Origin: Paraburkholderia sejongensis | Lineage (GTDB): Bacteria; Pseudomonadota; Gammaproteobacteria; Burkholderiales; Burkholderiaceae | DNA: 64,000 nucleotides | Assembly: GCF_020880815.1 (NCBI RefSeq) | Contig: NZ_JAJITD010000011.1 | Coordinates: 124,001 to 188,000, forward strand | Reading direction: 5' to 3' | In this document: positions 34,317 through 43,224 of the stretch, piece by piece | Layout of the letters: every line of letters begins with the position of its first letter | How positions within the stretch are numbered: the first letter of the stretch is position 1 | Program-made: the position numbers and the translations under genes | The notes under the pieces: model-generated | Seen by the model: the letters and a program-made list of their open reading frames with translations, nothing else | Database searches by the model: none | What the model was told of the DNA's origin: nothing

Positions 34317-34381
34317 AGCTTCCGGTGGGGAAAACGGCGGCGGGAATCGTGACCGCGCGGCGCACGGCTAGACTGGTCATG

Positions 34382-34424
34382 TTGGTCTGACCAAGACTAT
34401 AGAAAAGTCCGCTGGGGGTGTCAA
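34382..34424 (-). promoter_or_regulatory. lutABC promoter with FadR-type (LldR/LutR) operator
   Basis: On the reverse strand TTGACA (34424-34419), a 17-base spacer and TATAGT (34401-34396) form a near-perfect sigma-70 promoter. Right at the start site lies the palindrome TTGGTCTGACCAA (34382-34394), the GntR/FadR-type TTGGT-N3-ACCAA half-site pair. The adjacent FadR-type gene is the likely repressor. Confidence 0.88.
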
Positions 34425-34474
34425 TTGGATATCGATCGGGGTGGCGGCCGGGCCCGCGCCGCCGGGCGCGCCGC

Positions 34475-35221
34475 TCAGGACAGCGCGCTGCTGACCGGCT
34501 TCGCCGCGTCGTCCTTGTAAAGCTCGCGCACGAACGCCAGATGCCGCTCGGCGGCCTTGCGCGCTTTGGGCGCGTCGCGCGCGATCACCGCGTCGTAAAT
34601 CGCCTGATGCTGGTTCATCAACTGCTTTTCCATCGCGGCGTCGTAGTCGATCAAACGATGATACTGGCGCATCCCTTCGCGAATCAGCGTGTGAATGCCA
34701 TGCATCACGTGCGCGAGCGCGACGTTGTGCGTGGAGTCGGCGATCGCGAGGTGGAACGCAGCGTCGAGTTCGGCGAGATTGGCGCGGTCGCCGGCCTGCG
34801 AAGCGGTTTTCAACGCGTCGAACGCGGCGTCGATCTTTTTCAGATCGGCGGCGTTCGCGCGTTGCGCGGCGTAGACGGTCGAGATCGCTTCGAGTCCCTG
34901 ACGCAACTCCAGAATGTCGGCGCTGGTGCGCGGATTTTGCAGCAGCAGTTCGGCGAGCGGCTTGGAGATGATCGGCGCGGTCACGTCGACGACCGTGAAA
35001 CCGCCCCGCCCCGAGGTTTCGATATAGCCGTCCGCTTCGAGCCGGATCAACGCCTCGCGCAGCGACGGCCGCGACACGCCGAGTTGCGCGGCGAGATCGC
35101 GTTCGGCCGGCAGACGGTCGCCTGGCATCAGCGTGCCTTCCGAGATCAGTTGTTTGATCTGGTCGGACACCACGTCGGAAATGCGTTTGCGCGCGAAGGA
35201 CGGGATCGGGGTGAATGGCAT
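34475..35221 (-). CDS. FadR-type GntR repressor of the lactate operon (LldR/LutR-like)
   Basis: The 248-residue protein has an N-terminal GntR winged helix (SDQIKQLISEGTLMPGDRLP; AERDLAAQLGVSRPSLREAL) and a C-terminal FCD domain (DAAFHLAIADSTHNVALAHV; histidine-bearing MHGIHTLIREGMRQYHRL) that in this family binds carboxylates such as lactate through a metal. It is encoded just upstream of lutABC on the same strand, with the operator TTGGTCTGACCAA between. Lactate probably releases repression. The ATG 35221 is preferred over a TTG three codons upstream. Confidence 0.9.
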   Translation of the reverse strand: MPFTPIPSFARKRISDVVSDQIKQLISEGTLMPGDRLPAERDLAAQLGVSRPSLREALIRLEADGYIETSGRGGFTVVDVTAPIISKPLAELLLQNPRTSADILELRQGLEAISTVYAAQRANAADLKKIDAAFDALKTASQAGDRANLAELDAAFHLAIADSTHNVALAHVMHGIHTLIREGMRQYHRLIDYDAAMEKQLMNQHQAIYDAVIARDAPKARKAAERHLAFVRELYKDDAAKPVSSALS

Positions 35222-35347
35222 GGGCAGCAATCGGTAAAGCCGGTGGACGGAGCGGCCGGCCGCAACGGCGTGGGCGCGGCGGCTGCGCGGTGCGTTGCAA
35301 TTATAGCGGCCGGCTGCGCACGCCGATCGTGCGCGACGCGCGCCCGC

Positions 35348-37120
35348 TCATTGGACCGGCGCGCTGTAGAAGCTCGCCAGATCGCGCTTGAGCGCATGCA
35401 GCGCGGCGTCGTCGAGATAAACCATGTGGCCGGTCCGATAGTACGTAATCCGTATGTTCTCGCGCAGCGTGCGGTCGAGATCGAGGTGCGCGAGCGCGTA
35501 TTCGGTCGCGTAGAACGGCGTGGCCAGATCGAAATAGCCGTTCAGCGACAGCACCCGCAAGCGCGGATTCTGCCGCATCGCTTCGGCGAGATCGCCGCCC
35601 GCGTACGGCAATTGCAGATGCTCGCCCCACCACTCGCGATGCTTCCAGTCCCACTGCCGCAATGCGTCGTCGTTGAACACGCGGTAGCGCTCGGCCGGCG
35701 TGTAATGCAGATCGTCGGCCAGATGCTGATGAAGCGCCGCGTTGAACGCGTTCGCTACGCTGCTCACCGACGCGTCGAAGTCGGGATGCTCGGACGCGGA
35801 GTCGGCATCGATGCCTTCGAACCGCGCGTCGTAACGGCCGACGCTGCGCGCCTCGTCGCGCAGCAGTTCGCTGCGAAAGCGCGACGGGTACAGCTGCAGA
35901 TGGTTGCGCTTCACGAAGCCGACGTCGAGCCCGGTGAAGTACGCGACGCGCGCGGCGATCGCGTCGCGCTGCTCGTCGGGCAACGCGTCGCCTGCCGCGA
36001 GCGCCTGTTCGTACGGACCGCGCGCGAACGCGCGCGCTTCGTCGAGAAACGCCGGCAGGTTCGCGGGCTTCGGCCTGACCTTGTCGTGATACCACGCGAT
36101 CGCCGCGAAACTCGGCAGATAGCTTTCGCTTTTGAAATCGAGGCCGGGCGAGAACGCGGCGGAATCGAGCACCGACGACAGCAGGATCACGCCGTTCAGC
36201 GCGATATCGTTCTGCCCCAGCTCGTAAGCGAGCATCGCCGCGCGCGCGGTGCCGTACGATTCGCCGAACAGATACTTCGGCGAATTCCAGCGCTGGTTGA
36301 CCGTCAGATAGCGGTCGATGAATTGCACGAACGCGCGCAGATCCTGGTCGACGCCCCAGAAGTCCTTGCCGCTGCCATGCCCGACCGGTTTCGACAGACC
36401 GGCGCCGATCGCGTCGATGAATACGAGGTCGGTGGTGTCGAGCAGGCTGTCGGGGTTGTCGTCGAGCGTGTACGGCGCGGGCGGCGTGCTGGCGGGGCTC
36501 GCGGTGCGCACCCGCTTCGGCCCGACCGAACCCATCAGCAGGAACACGCTGCCGGCGCCGGGGCCGCCGTTGAACAGGAAGGTGACCGGACGCGTCGACG
36601 GCGTTTTCGTCGGCACCGTGTACGCGACGTAAAACATACTCGCATTGGCCGCGCCGCTTTTGTCGTGCAAAAGCAGATTGCCGGCGGTTGCGGTGTAGTC
36701 GAGCTTGCGGCCGTTCAGGCGTAGCGAATGGGTGGTGACGCTGGAAGTTTCCGGTGGGACCGGCGTGGCTGCGGACGACGCTGCGCCGTCGTGGTGCGGG
36801 TGGTCCGTTGCATTCGGAACGTCTGTCGTCCGCGCGGCTTGCGGATCTGCGTGAGAAGCCGCGCGCCTGGGTGGCTGATTCGCCGAACTGCTGCGCGGCG
36901 CGGCGCTCGTGTCGGAGCCTTCGTTGCCGGTGACAGCCGAAGCGGCGGCCGCCGCCGGTGCACCAACCACCTCTGGCGGCGCATCCACCTGCTCCGCTGC
37001 CACACCCGCTTCACCGAACGTCGCCACACTGCCGGCACACAGCAGCATCGTCAGCGCGAGAGCGGGCCGTCGCAACGTCACCGGCATCCGGCACAACGAA
37101 AAATGAATGCGCATGGCCAT
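35348..37120 (-). CDS. Secreted serine carboxypeptidase, S10 family
   Basis: The 590-residue protein has an N-terminal signal (RRPALALTMLLCAGSVATFG), a disordered alanine/threonine-rich region to about residue 110, and an alpha/beta hydrolase of the S10 type with the catalytic serine in YLFGESYGTARAAMLAYE, a nucleophile-supporting Asp in LRVLSLNGYFDLATPFYATE and His in YYRTGHMVYLDDAALHAL; PVTFLFNGGPGAGSVFLLMG is the oxyanion-region motif. S10 enzymes trim C-terminal residues at acid pH, and a periplasmic or extracellular role is inferred. The ATG at 37120 is chosen; 37114 and 37135 are alternatives that leave the signal peptide intact. Confidence 0.9.
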   Translation of the reverse strand: MAMRIHFSLCRMPVTLRRPALALTMLLCAGSVATFGEAGVAAEQVDAPPEVVGAPAAAAASAVTGNEGSDTSAAPRSSSANQPPRRAASHADPQAARTTDVPNATDHPHHDGAASSAATPVPPETSSVTTHSLRLNGRKLDYTATAGNLLLHDKSGAANASMFYVAYTVPTKTPSTRPVTFLFNGGPGAGSVFLLMGSVGPKRVRTASPASTPPAPYTLDDNPDSLLDTTDLVFIDAIGAGLSKPVGHGSGKDFWGVDQDLRAFVQFIDRYLTVNQRWNSPKYLFGESYGTARAAMLAYELGQNDIALNGVILLSSVLDSAAFSPGLDFKSESYLPSFAAIAWYHDKVRPKPANLPAFLDEARAFARGPYEQALAAGDALPDEQRDAIAARVAYFTGLDVGFVKRNHLQLYPSRFRSELLRDEARSVGRYDARFEGIDADSASEHPDFDASVSSVANAFNAALHQHLADDLHYTPAERYRVFNDDALRQWDWKHREWWGEHLQLPYAGGDLAEAMRQNPRLRVLSLNGYFDLATPFYATEYALAHLDLDRTLRENIRITYYRTGHMVYLDDAALHALKRDLASFYSAPVQ

Positions 37121-37375
37121 AAAGTATTCCGTCATGAGTCGACACGCGCCGAAGCGCAACGCGCCCGCTTCGACAACCAGCCGGCGCTCGATTCTTGACG
37201 CAAGTTCGCGCGCAGTCAATCGCCCGCGCAAACGTGAGTCGCAGCTTACAAACCGCTTGTTTCGCCGCTACACGAAGCTAAACGACGCTAGACGTCCCTA
37301 CCGAACGCGATCGCAACACGCCCACAAGTCGTGGCAGAATCGAAGCCGCTTTGGTCGCCAGCCCGGAGAACATTC

Positions 37376-38365
37376 ATGGTCCAACCGGTAATAGACGCAT
37401 TCGACGCCGCCGCGCTGATCCCCGGTTTTCGCGCGCCGCAACTGCCGCGCGGCGAGGCCGACGGCCCGGCCGTCGCGGCCGCGGACCACACGATGCGCCA
37501 CTGGACCAGCGCCGCGAGCGGCGCGCTGATTCCCGGCTCCGACGCGCACCGCCGCGAAATGTGCCGGATGTTTCGCGAAACCTTCAATCCCTATCGCCCG
37601 TCCGTGCTCGCGTGGCCGCAACTCGAAGCGGCGACGTTGCAGCGGATCGTCGCGCTGCCGATCTGGGACATCGCGGTGCAGACCGAAGGCCGCGCGCGTC
37701 TGCGGATGGCCGCGTACGCGGCGTCACTCGACGATCCCGAGTTGCGCGACGCGCTCGCGCTGAACGCATGGGAAGAAAACCGCCATAAAGAAATCCTGGC
37801 GCGGATGGTCGCCGCTTACGGCATTCCGCTCGCAAGCGAGCCGCCGTACGTTTATCCGCAGGACACCGAACGGGCCTATCTGGTGACCGGCTACAGCGAA
37901 TGCATCGACAGCTTCTTCGCGTTCGGGCTCTTCGAAGTCGCGCGACGCTCGGGGCTGTTTCCGCCGGAACTGATCGACACGTTCGAGCCGGTGATGCAGG
38001 AAGAGTGCCGCCACATTCTGCTGTTTGCGAACTGGGTCGCGTGGCATCGCGCGCAATTGTCGTGGTGGCAGCGCGTTCGCTTCGAGCTTAAGGTGGCGGG
38101 CGTATGGATGTTTCTCGGCTGGGAACGCATCGGCCTCGCGCGCGCGATGGATGCGGAAGGCAACGTGCACGAGCACGACAACAACTTCACGGTCAACGGC
38201 GCGCAATCGGTTTCGGATGCGGACATCAGCGTGCCGGAACTGATGCGTCTGTGTCTGGCCGAGAACGACCGGCGCTTCGCCGGCTACGATCCGCGCCTGC
38301 TGCGACCGACGACGATGCCGCGACTGGTCCGCTTCGCGTTGCGGTTTGCGCGCAAGAAAGGCTGA
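37376..38365 (+). CDS. Ferritin-like domain protein (AurF-type di-iron candidate)
   Basis: The 329-residue protein is helical and has paired metal-ligand motifs WEENRHKEILARMVAAYGIP (E-N-R-H) and EPVMQEECRHILLFANWVAW (E-E-C-R-H), with IDSFFAFGLFEVARRSGLFP between, as in ferritin-like di-iron oxidase or hydroxylase folds. The substrate is unknown. The start at 37376 follows CGGAGAAC; open frame upstream is not conserved. It ends at a bidirectional terminator shared with rpoN. Confidence 0.78.
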   Translation: MVQPVIDAFDAAALIPGFRAPQLPRGEADGPAVAAADHTMRHWTSAASGALIPGSDAHRREMCRMFRETFNPYRPSVLAWPQLEAATLQRIVALPIWDIAVQTEGRARLRMAAYAASLDDPELRDALALNAWEENRHKEILARMVAAYGIPLASEPPYVYPQDTERAYLVTGYSECIDSFFAFGLFEVARRSGLFPPELIDTFEPVMQEECRHILLFANWVAWHRAQLSWWQRVRFELKVAGVWMFLGWERIGLARAMDAEGNVHEHDNNFTVNGAQSVSDADISVPELMRLCLAENDRRFAGYDPRLLRPTTMPRLVRFALRFARKKG

Positions 38366-38441
38366 TCCGCGCGACGCTAGCCGGTCGCGCAAAACAGTTG
38401 CCACGCGAACCCGGCGGGCCGGCGAGACGTCCACAGACGGC

Positions 38442-38479
38442 AAAGGGCCATGCGGGCGGACAGCCTCGCATGGCCCTTT
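38442..38479. terminator. Bidirectional terminator between the ferritin-like gene and rpoN
   Basis: AAAGGGCCATGCG (38442-38454) pairs with CGCATGGCCCTTT (38467-38479) across a 12-base loop, a perfect 13-base stem. The A and T ends serve both convergent genes. Confidence 0.85.
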
Positions 38480-38551
38480 ACGCAACGTGCGGGTATCGCT
38501 AGCGCGGCTTGAACCGTTGCGGCAGCCGCGCCGAACCCCGTGCGCCGATCC

Positions 38552-40033
38552 TTACAACTGCCGGCGCAACTCCGCCGGCGGCACCTTCATCAGATGCCGG
38601 TATTTAGCCACCGTGCGCCGCGCGACCAGCACGCCCTGGTCTGCGAGCATCTTCGCGAGCGTGACGTCCGACAGCGGATCGCGGGTATTCTCCGCGGCGA
38701 TCATTTCCTTGAGCAGCGCACGCACCGCCGCGGCCGAGCAGGTGCCGCCGCTTTCAGTGCCCAGCTCGCGCGGGAAGAAATGCTTGAATTCGAAAATCCC
38801 GCGCGGCGTGGCCATATATTTGTTGCCGGTCGCGCGCGAGATCGTCGATTCGTGCAGGCCGAGCTCCTCGGCGACGTCGCGCAACACCATCGGCTTCAGC
38901 GCAATTTCGCCATACTGAAAGAACGCCTTCTGATGCGCGACGATGCATTCGGCCACCCGCTGAATCGTATCGAAGCGCTGCTGCGCGTTGCGGATCAGCC
39001 AACGCGCTTCCTGCAACTGCTGCGCGAGCGGCGAACGGCTCGCGCCGGCCGACTGCGCAAATAGTTGCGCGTACATCCGATGAATCCGCGCGCGCGGCTG
39101 CACCGCCGGATTGATCGACACCACCCACTTGTTTCGCACCTGACGCACGATCACGTCGGGCACCACGTAGTTGTCCTCGGTGCGCCCGTAGCAATTGCCC
39201 GGTTTCGGGTCGAGCTTGCGCACCAACGCACAGGCCACCCGCAATTGCTCGGCGCTGCAGCCGATCTGCTTTTGCAGTTCAGCCTGTTCGCGGCGCGCGA
39301 GCCGCTCCAGATGATGCTCGGCGATCTGCAACGCGACGTCGCGTCCCGGCGTGTCTTCGGGCAACGCATGGAGCTGCAGCGCGAGGCATTCGGACAGCGA
39401 GCGCGCGCCGAGTCCGGGACGATCGAGCGACTGCACGAGCCGCAACGCGACCAGCAGTTCCGACTCGGTCAACGCGGGTTCGAGATCGACGCTGTCGGCA
39501 AGATCGGCGAGCGACTGACGCAGATAGCCGTCGTCGTCGAGCGCCTCGATGATGAAGCGGGCCACCGCGCGATCGCGGTCGCCGAGACGATACAGACGCA
39601 GCGCATCGTGCAACTGTTCACGCAAGGTCGGCTGCGAGCGCGCCCATTCGGCCGGATCGCTGCCGTCCGCGTCGCTGCTCTGGCGCGCCGAATTGCGGCT
39701 GCCGTAGTCGCCGGAGAAATCGGCCGGCATGTCGTCCGCGCCGCCGCTTTCCAGCGTATCGCCGGCCGCGCTTTCGGCCGGCAGCGAATCGGTCTCGCCG
39801 GCGGCAAGGGTGTCGGCGGCGGGCAGCGCGCCGGTGTCGTCGGCCGGCGAAGCGCCGGCGAGTGCCACGTCCTCCGTCTCCGCCGAATCGTATTCGAGGA
39901 ACGGATTCGTATCGAGCGCCGTGCGCAGCTCTTGCTGAAATTCAAGCGCCGACAGTTGCAAGAGGCGCACCGACTGCTGAAGACGCGGCGTGAGTGCAAG
40001 AGACTGCCTTGTGCGTAGTTCGATAGAAGGCAT
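38552..40033 (-). CDS. rpoN: RNA polymerase sigma-54 factor, stand-alone copy (RpoN2-like)
   Basis: The 493-residue protein has the glutamine-rich N-terminal activator-contact region (LRTRQSLALTPRLQQSVRLL; QLSALEFQQELRTALDTNPF), a core-binding domain, an acidic spacer (DDTGALPAADTLAAGETDSL), and a C-terminal HTH with the RpoN box ARRTVAKYRHLMKVPPAELR. The usual primary copy sits beside lptB/hpf/hprK, which are absent here; Burkholderiales often carry a second rpoN, so this may be rpoN2. A -24/-12 promoter lies 58 bases upstream of its start, implying autoregulation. Two sigma-54 activators lie elsewhere in the window. Confidence 0.93.
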   Translation of the reverse strand: MPSIELRTRQSLALTPRLQQSVRLLQLSALEFQQELRTALDTNPFLEYDSAETEDVALAGASPADDTGALPAADTLAAGETDSLPAESAAGDTLESGGADDMPADFSGDYGSRNSARQSSDADGSDPAEWARSQPTLREQLHDALRLYRLGDRDRAVARFIIEALDDDGYLRQSLADLADSVDLEPALTESELLVALRLVQSLDRPGLGARSLSECLALQLHALPEDTPGRDVALQIAEHHLERLARREQAELQKQIGCSAEQLRVACALVRKLDPKPGNCYGRTEDNYVVPDVIVRQVRNKWVVSINPAVQPRARIHRMYAQLFAQSAGASRSPLAQQLQEARWLIRNAQQRFDTIQRVAECIVAHQKAFFQYGEIALKPMVLRDVAEELGLHESTISRATGNKYMATPRGIFEFKHFFPRELGTESGGTCSAAAVRALLKEMIAAENTRDPLSDVTLAKMLADQGVLVARRTVAKYRHLMKVPPAELRRQL

Positions 40034-40549
40034 GAAGTAGATCCCGTTCGTTAGTAGCCAATGGCTGAATCAGCGAGTTCTTTCTTCAGAGCAACTGTCG
40101 TACCAGCTCGCGCAAAGTGCTGTTTTATTTAAGCTTTGTTACGTGGCGCACATTGAATGAGGAGCCTTGCACGGCCCTTATTTACAAATCCTGCGCAAAA
40201 TCCGGTCCCTTTCTTCACAGCGCGCAGCGAGCGCCGCGCGCCGCTCGCGGTGCGCCATTCATCAGTTCAAAAGCCCGGTGGCGCTGGGGCTCCGGCTAGC
40301 GGCGGCGATCGCGCGCAAGGACCGGGCACGATGCTTGCATATCAGGCTGTGTGGACGGGCGCCGGCTCGGGCACAGCGTAATGCAGACTCCCCGAGTCTT
40401 CTGTGCGCTGCCCCGCCGACGTCCGGTGTCGAGAACGGGCCCTGACGGTACCGTAGCGGCAACGACCCACGTGCGTCATCAGCGGTTACGGCCGCGATCG
40501 GCCACCGGCAACAAGACCGCCATCTTTATCAACACCTGAAGGAGAAACC
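40034..40549. other. Divergent region between rpoN and the BON-domain gene
   Basis: About 516 bases without a gene. It contains the -24/-12 promoter for rpoN, an AT-rich patch near 40117-40146 and GC-rich sequence after 40200. A BON-gene promoter was not clear. Confidence 0.5.
40091..40105 (-). promoter_or_regulatory. Sigma-54 promoter for rpoN (putative autoregulation)
   Basis: On the reverse strand TGGTACGACAGTTGC followed by T gives GG-N10-GC spacing and matches TGGCACG-N4-TTGCW at 14 of 15 defined positions, counting the N4. Transcription would start about 12 bases downstream of the GC, near 40079, leaving a 46-base leader before the rpoN ATG at 40033. Confidence 0.82.
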
Positions 40550-40882
40550 ATGAAGACCATCCAGCTTCTGAAGACCGCGGGCAGCATCGCTATCGTTGCA
40601 TTCGCTCTGCACGCGAACGCGCAGACCACCACGCAGGCACCGGCGTCGGAAAGCGTCGGTCAGCATATCGACGACGGCGCGATCACGACCAAGGTGAAAG
40701 CGGACCTGCTCGCCGCAAAGAACGTCAAGTCGACGCATATCCATGTGAAGACCCATAAGGGCGTCGTGTCGCTGACGGGCTCGGTCCCTTCGGCTGAGGA
40801 CCGGAGCGCGGCGGAAGAAGTCGTGCAAAACGTGAAGGGCGTCGCGAGCGTGAAAAACCACCTGAAGGTCGGCGCCGAGTAA
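40550..40882 (+). CDS. Periplasmic BON-domain protein (OsmY-like)
   Basis: The 110-residue protein has a signal peptide (MKTIQLLKTAGSIAIVAFAL then HANAQ) and one BON domain (SVGQHIDDGAITTKVKADLL; THKGVVSLTGSVPSAEDRSA; VVQNVKGVASVKNHLKVGAE). BON proteins bind membranes or help envelope stability under osmotic and heat shock. The mature protein is about 85 residues. AAGGAGAAACC precedes the start. It is closed by a perfect terminator and begins the block of small stress-type genes. Confidence 0.9.
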   Translation: MKTIQLLKTAGSIAIVAFALHANAQTTTQAPASESVGQHIDDGAITTKVKADLLAAKNVKSTHIHVKTHKGVVSLTGSVPSAEDRSAAEEVVQNVKGVASVKNHLKVGAE

Positions 40883-40941
40883 GTTCGCGTGGCGCGATAA
40901 GTTCAGGCGACCGGCTCGCGCCGGTCCGATCAGCTGAACAG

Positions 40942-40976
40942 AAAGAGCCGGCATCCCTGTATGCCGGCTCTTTTTT
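40942..40976 (+). terminator. Rho-independent terminator after the BON gene
   Basis: AAAGAGCCGGCAT (40942-40954) pairs with ATGCCGGCTCTTT (40961-40973), a 13-base stem with a 6-base loop followed by more T residues. A textbook intrinsic terminator. Confidence 0.92.
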
Positions 40977-41052
40977 ACGCTGCGTGCTTGCGTGAAACGG
41001 GCGCCGCGGGCCGCATGGGCCGCGCCTCGCGCGACGCGGCCCGCTCCATTGC

Positions 41053-41505
41053 TTAACGCTTCATCGCCGCGTACTGGTCGCGCAGATCGCGCACCCGGTC
41101 ATGAGTTTGCAGCACGCCCTGATACTGCCGCTCGACGATCGCCCGCACGTCGGCCGGCAGATCCTTTTCAAGCGCGTCGTGATAGCGCTTCTTCGCGACA
41201 TCCTCGCCCTTCTCGCACTCGGCGAGAATTTCGTGATCGCTGCGATCCGTGACCGCCGACTTCACGTCGACCCAGCCGCGATGCAGCGCGCCGCTCATAC
41301 TGCCGCCGGTTTCGGGTTTACCGCCCAACGCCTGCACCGCGTCCTGCAGTTCACGCGCGCCGCGCGAGCAATCTTCGGCATTGATGCGGAACATCTGCTT
41401 CAACTGTTCGTCGTGCGCATCCTCGGCTGCCTTGAGAAAGCCCTTCTCGCCATCCTTCGACGTTTCAACGAGATCGTTCAATACGGAAACAACGTTGGTA
41501 GCCAT
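41053..41505 (-). CDS. PA2169 family four-helix-bundle protein
   Basis: The 150-residue protein (MATNVVSVLNDLVETSKDGE at the start) matches the PA2169 group of ferritin-like four-helix bundles: GFLKAAEDAHDEQLKQMFRI and the E-x-E-R-type motifs DHEILAECEKGEDVAKKRYH and ADVRAIVERQYQGVLQTHDR. These are stress-associated proteins of unknown reaction, common near other stress genes as here. No signal peptide is present. Confidence 0.87.
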   Translation of the reverse strand: MATNVVSVLNDLVETSKDGEKGFLKAAEDAHDEQLKQMFRINAEDCSRGARELQDAVQALGGKPETGGSMSGALHRGWVDVKSAVTDRSDHEILAECEKGEDVAKKRYHDALEKDLPADVRAIVERQYQGVLQTHDRVRDLRDQYAAMKR

Positions 41506-41782
41506 TCAATACCTCCAAGGGTTCGTTCATCGCGGAATCCGCCGCACGAGGCCAGTTAGTCCTGCGCGATGAAAAAGCTCTCACTCGCGGCGGGGTTCTC
41601 AGGCTACGTCGCATGACGCGTGCCTGCCGTGCTTCTGTGCGGGAACGCGGTCAACGGCATGGCGATTGCTATTGGCATTCGTCTTGTCCGGCTCGGCGCC
41701 CATCCCCGAGCGGCGGAACAGACCACGCAACGAACACGATCGAACCACGATCGGCAGGCTATAAACGACAGGGAGAATCGCC

Positions 41783-42049
41783 ATGAAAAAAAACGCCAGC
41801 ATGAAATTTCTCGCGATGATCGCAATCATGACCTCGGCCACGGTGATGCAGATCCGCGAGCATGTCGCGCCGCCCGACCCCGCGCGCGCCGCTCAAGCCG
41901 ATTCGATGTCCGGTTGCGAAGGCAGCCACGGCGGTTTCGCGCCAGCCGCCTGCGGGCGGCTGCACGAGCGGCTGCACGACCAGCAACCGGTCGAACAACG
42001 GCAGCGCGCTGCGCAGCCCGCGCACACCGGGCGGCACGTCTGGGTGTAG
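41783..42049 (+). CDS. Hypothetical small secreted or membrane-anchored protein
   Basis: The 88-residue product has a signal-like N-terminus (MKKNASMKFLAMIAIMTSAT then VMQ) and a polar C-terminal half with two cysteines (SMSGCEGSHGGFAPAACGRL) that could pair outside the cytoplasm. A GGGAG ribosome site precedes the ATG. I do not recognise the family. It is the only forward gene in a reverse-strand run of stress genes. Confidence 0.5.
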   Translation: MKKNASMKFLAMIAIMTSATVMQIREHVAPPDPARAAQADSMSGCEGSHGGFAPAACGRLHERLHDQQPVEQRQRAAQPAHTGRHVWV

Positions 42050-42103
42050 CCGCGGCGCGCCGGTGCGCGCCATCCAGACAGATACGCGGACATGCAAATG
42101 GCA

Positions 42104-42129
42104 AACGGCCCGATCGAAATCGGGCCGTT
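42104..42129. terminator. Terminator-like hairpin near 42.1 kb
   Basis: AACGGCCCGAT (42104-42114) and ATCGGGCCGTT (42119-42129) form a perfect 11-base stem with a CGAA loop. It separates the small secreted gene from the convergent glycine-zipper gene. No long T-run follows on the forward strand. Confidence 0.6.
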
Positions 42130-42199
42130 GCTATTGAATTGCCATTCAATTGCCATTTATCTGCGCGCGTATGTTCCGCGCTCTGCGCTATTTTATCCG

Positions 42200-42781
42200 T
42201 TACGCGCGCTTCTCCGCGAACTCATTAAGCGGTTGCGGCGTTCTCAAAGGATCGAAATCGGCCCAGCGTCCCTGCTGCCAGCGTCCGGTCGCCTTTTCGA
42301 TCGACACGCCGCCCGCTTCGCGCAGCACGCGCGCAGCTTCGAGCTGATTGTCGGGCTCTACGTGCACGGCCACCAACACCCCCGAATCGCGGGTCTCCTG
42401 ATGAAACGGCGAATGGTGTGCGCCTTGCTCCCGCTCGCGCGTGCCGGCCATCGCGCCGACCAGCGAACCGACATACGCGCCGACCCCGGCCGCGATGATC
42501 GACACCAGAAGCGGTGCGCGAAACGCCGCGAAAATCCCGACCCCGACGATCGCGCCGATCACCGCGCCGATCGTCACGCCGAGCCCCGCCCCTTTGGGCG
42601 CCTTGCGCGCCGCCGGGTCGGTGGCGGTATCGCCGCCGATCGGATAACGCGCATGCTGACCGCGCGGATTGACGAAAAACAGCGTGACGTCCTCTTCGAC
42701 GAACCCTGCGTTGAACAGCTTCTGCGCCGCGGTTTCCGCGGCCGGGAAAGTGGTGAAGCGTGCTGCGACGATGAGTGACAT
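42200..42781 (-). CDS. Glycine-zipper membrane protein with ferredoxin-like flanking segments
   Basis: The 193-residue protein has a soluble N-part (MSLIVAARFTTFPAAETAAQ; EEDVTLFFVNPRGQHARYPI), a central glycine-zipper membrane hairpin (GAGLGVTIGAVIGAIVGVGI; IIAAGVGAYVGSLVGAMAGT) and a polar C-terminus (TRDSGVLVAVHVEPDNQLEA). The outer halves resemble general-stress YflT-like segments that pair across the hairpin. Its role is unknown, but position in the stress block fits envelope stress. It is co-directional with the DUF1488/DUF4142 genes. Confidence 0.68.
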   Translation of the reverse strand: MSLIVAARFTTFPAAETAAQKLFNAGFVEEDVTLFFVNPRGQHARYPIGGDTATDPAARKAPKGAGLGVTIGAVIGAIVGVGIFAAFRAPLLVSIIAAGVGAYVGSLVGAMAGTREREQGAHHSPFHQETRDSGVLVAVHVEPDNQLEAARVLREAGGVSIEKATGRWQQGRWADFDPLRTPQPLNEFAEKRA

Positions 42782-42883
42782 AAGGCCTCCTTATCGTTGG
42801 TCGATGGCGTTCGCGGAGCATGCGGCGGCGCTTGCGCGACCCGCGAAACCATGCGGCGCGCGACTCGCCGGCACGTGGCGGCG

Positions 42884-43186
42884 CTACGCCGTAGCGCCGC
42901 GATCCGGTTCCATGCCTTCCACTCTGAACAGTCCGCTATGCAACACTACGCTTTCTCCGTTGTTCAGGTCGAGCGCCTCCGCGCAGACCGAGCGGATACG
43001 CTGGCGGCCTTTGTCGAACGCGGCCAGCAGAGCCGGTTCGAGCGCGGAATCGGCGCCGAAATGATCTTCGAGCGCCTCGGCGGTGATCGCGCAGACCACC
43101 GCCGCGCCGTCCACCCGCGCGAGAAAGCGCACCGTCAGATTGGCGCCGTCGAAGTCCGGTTTGTCGTCGGGGAAATTGATCTGCAT
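42884..43186 (-). CDS. DUF1488 family protein
   Basis: The 100-residue protein begins MQINFPDDKPDFDGANLTVR and contains FLARVDGAAVVCAITAEALE then DHFGADSALEPALLAAFDKG, the DUF1488 pattern of short cytoplasmic proteins of unknown role. Family N-termini (MNITFPD-type) support the ATG at 43186, which has an AGGA ribosome site. A start at 43228 overlapping the DUF4142 stop as ATGA is possible and would couple them. Confidence 0.8.
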   Translation of the reverse strand: MQINFPDDKPDFDGANLTVRFLARVDGAAVVCAITAEALEDHFGADSALEPALLAAFDKGRQRIRSVCAEALDLNNGESVVLHSGLFRVEGMEPDRGATA

Positions 43187-43224
43187 AAGGGAATCCTCAT
43201 AGGCGGGCCGTGGCAGGATCGCGT

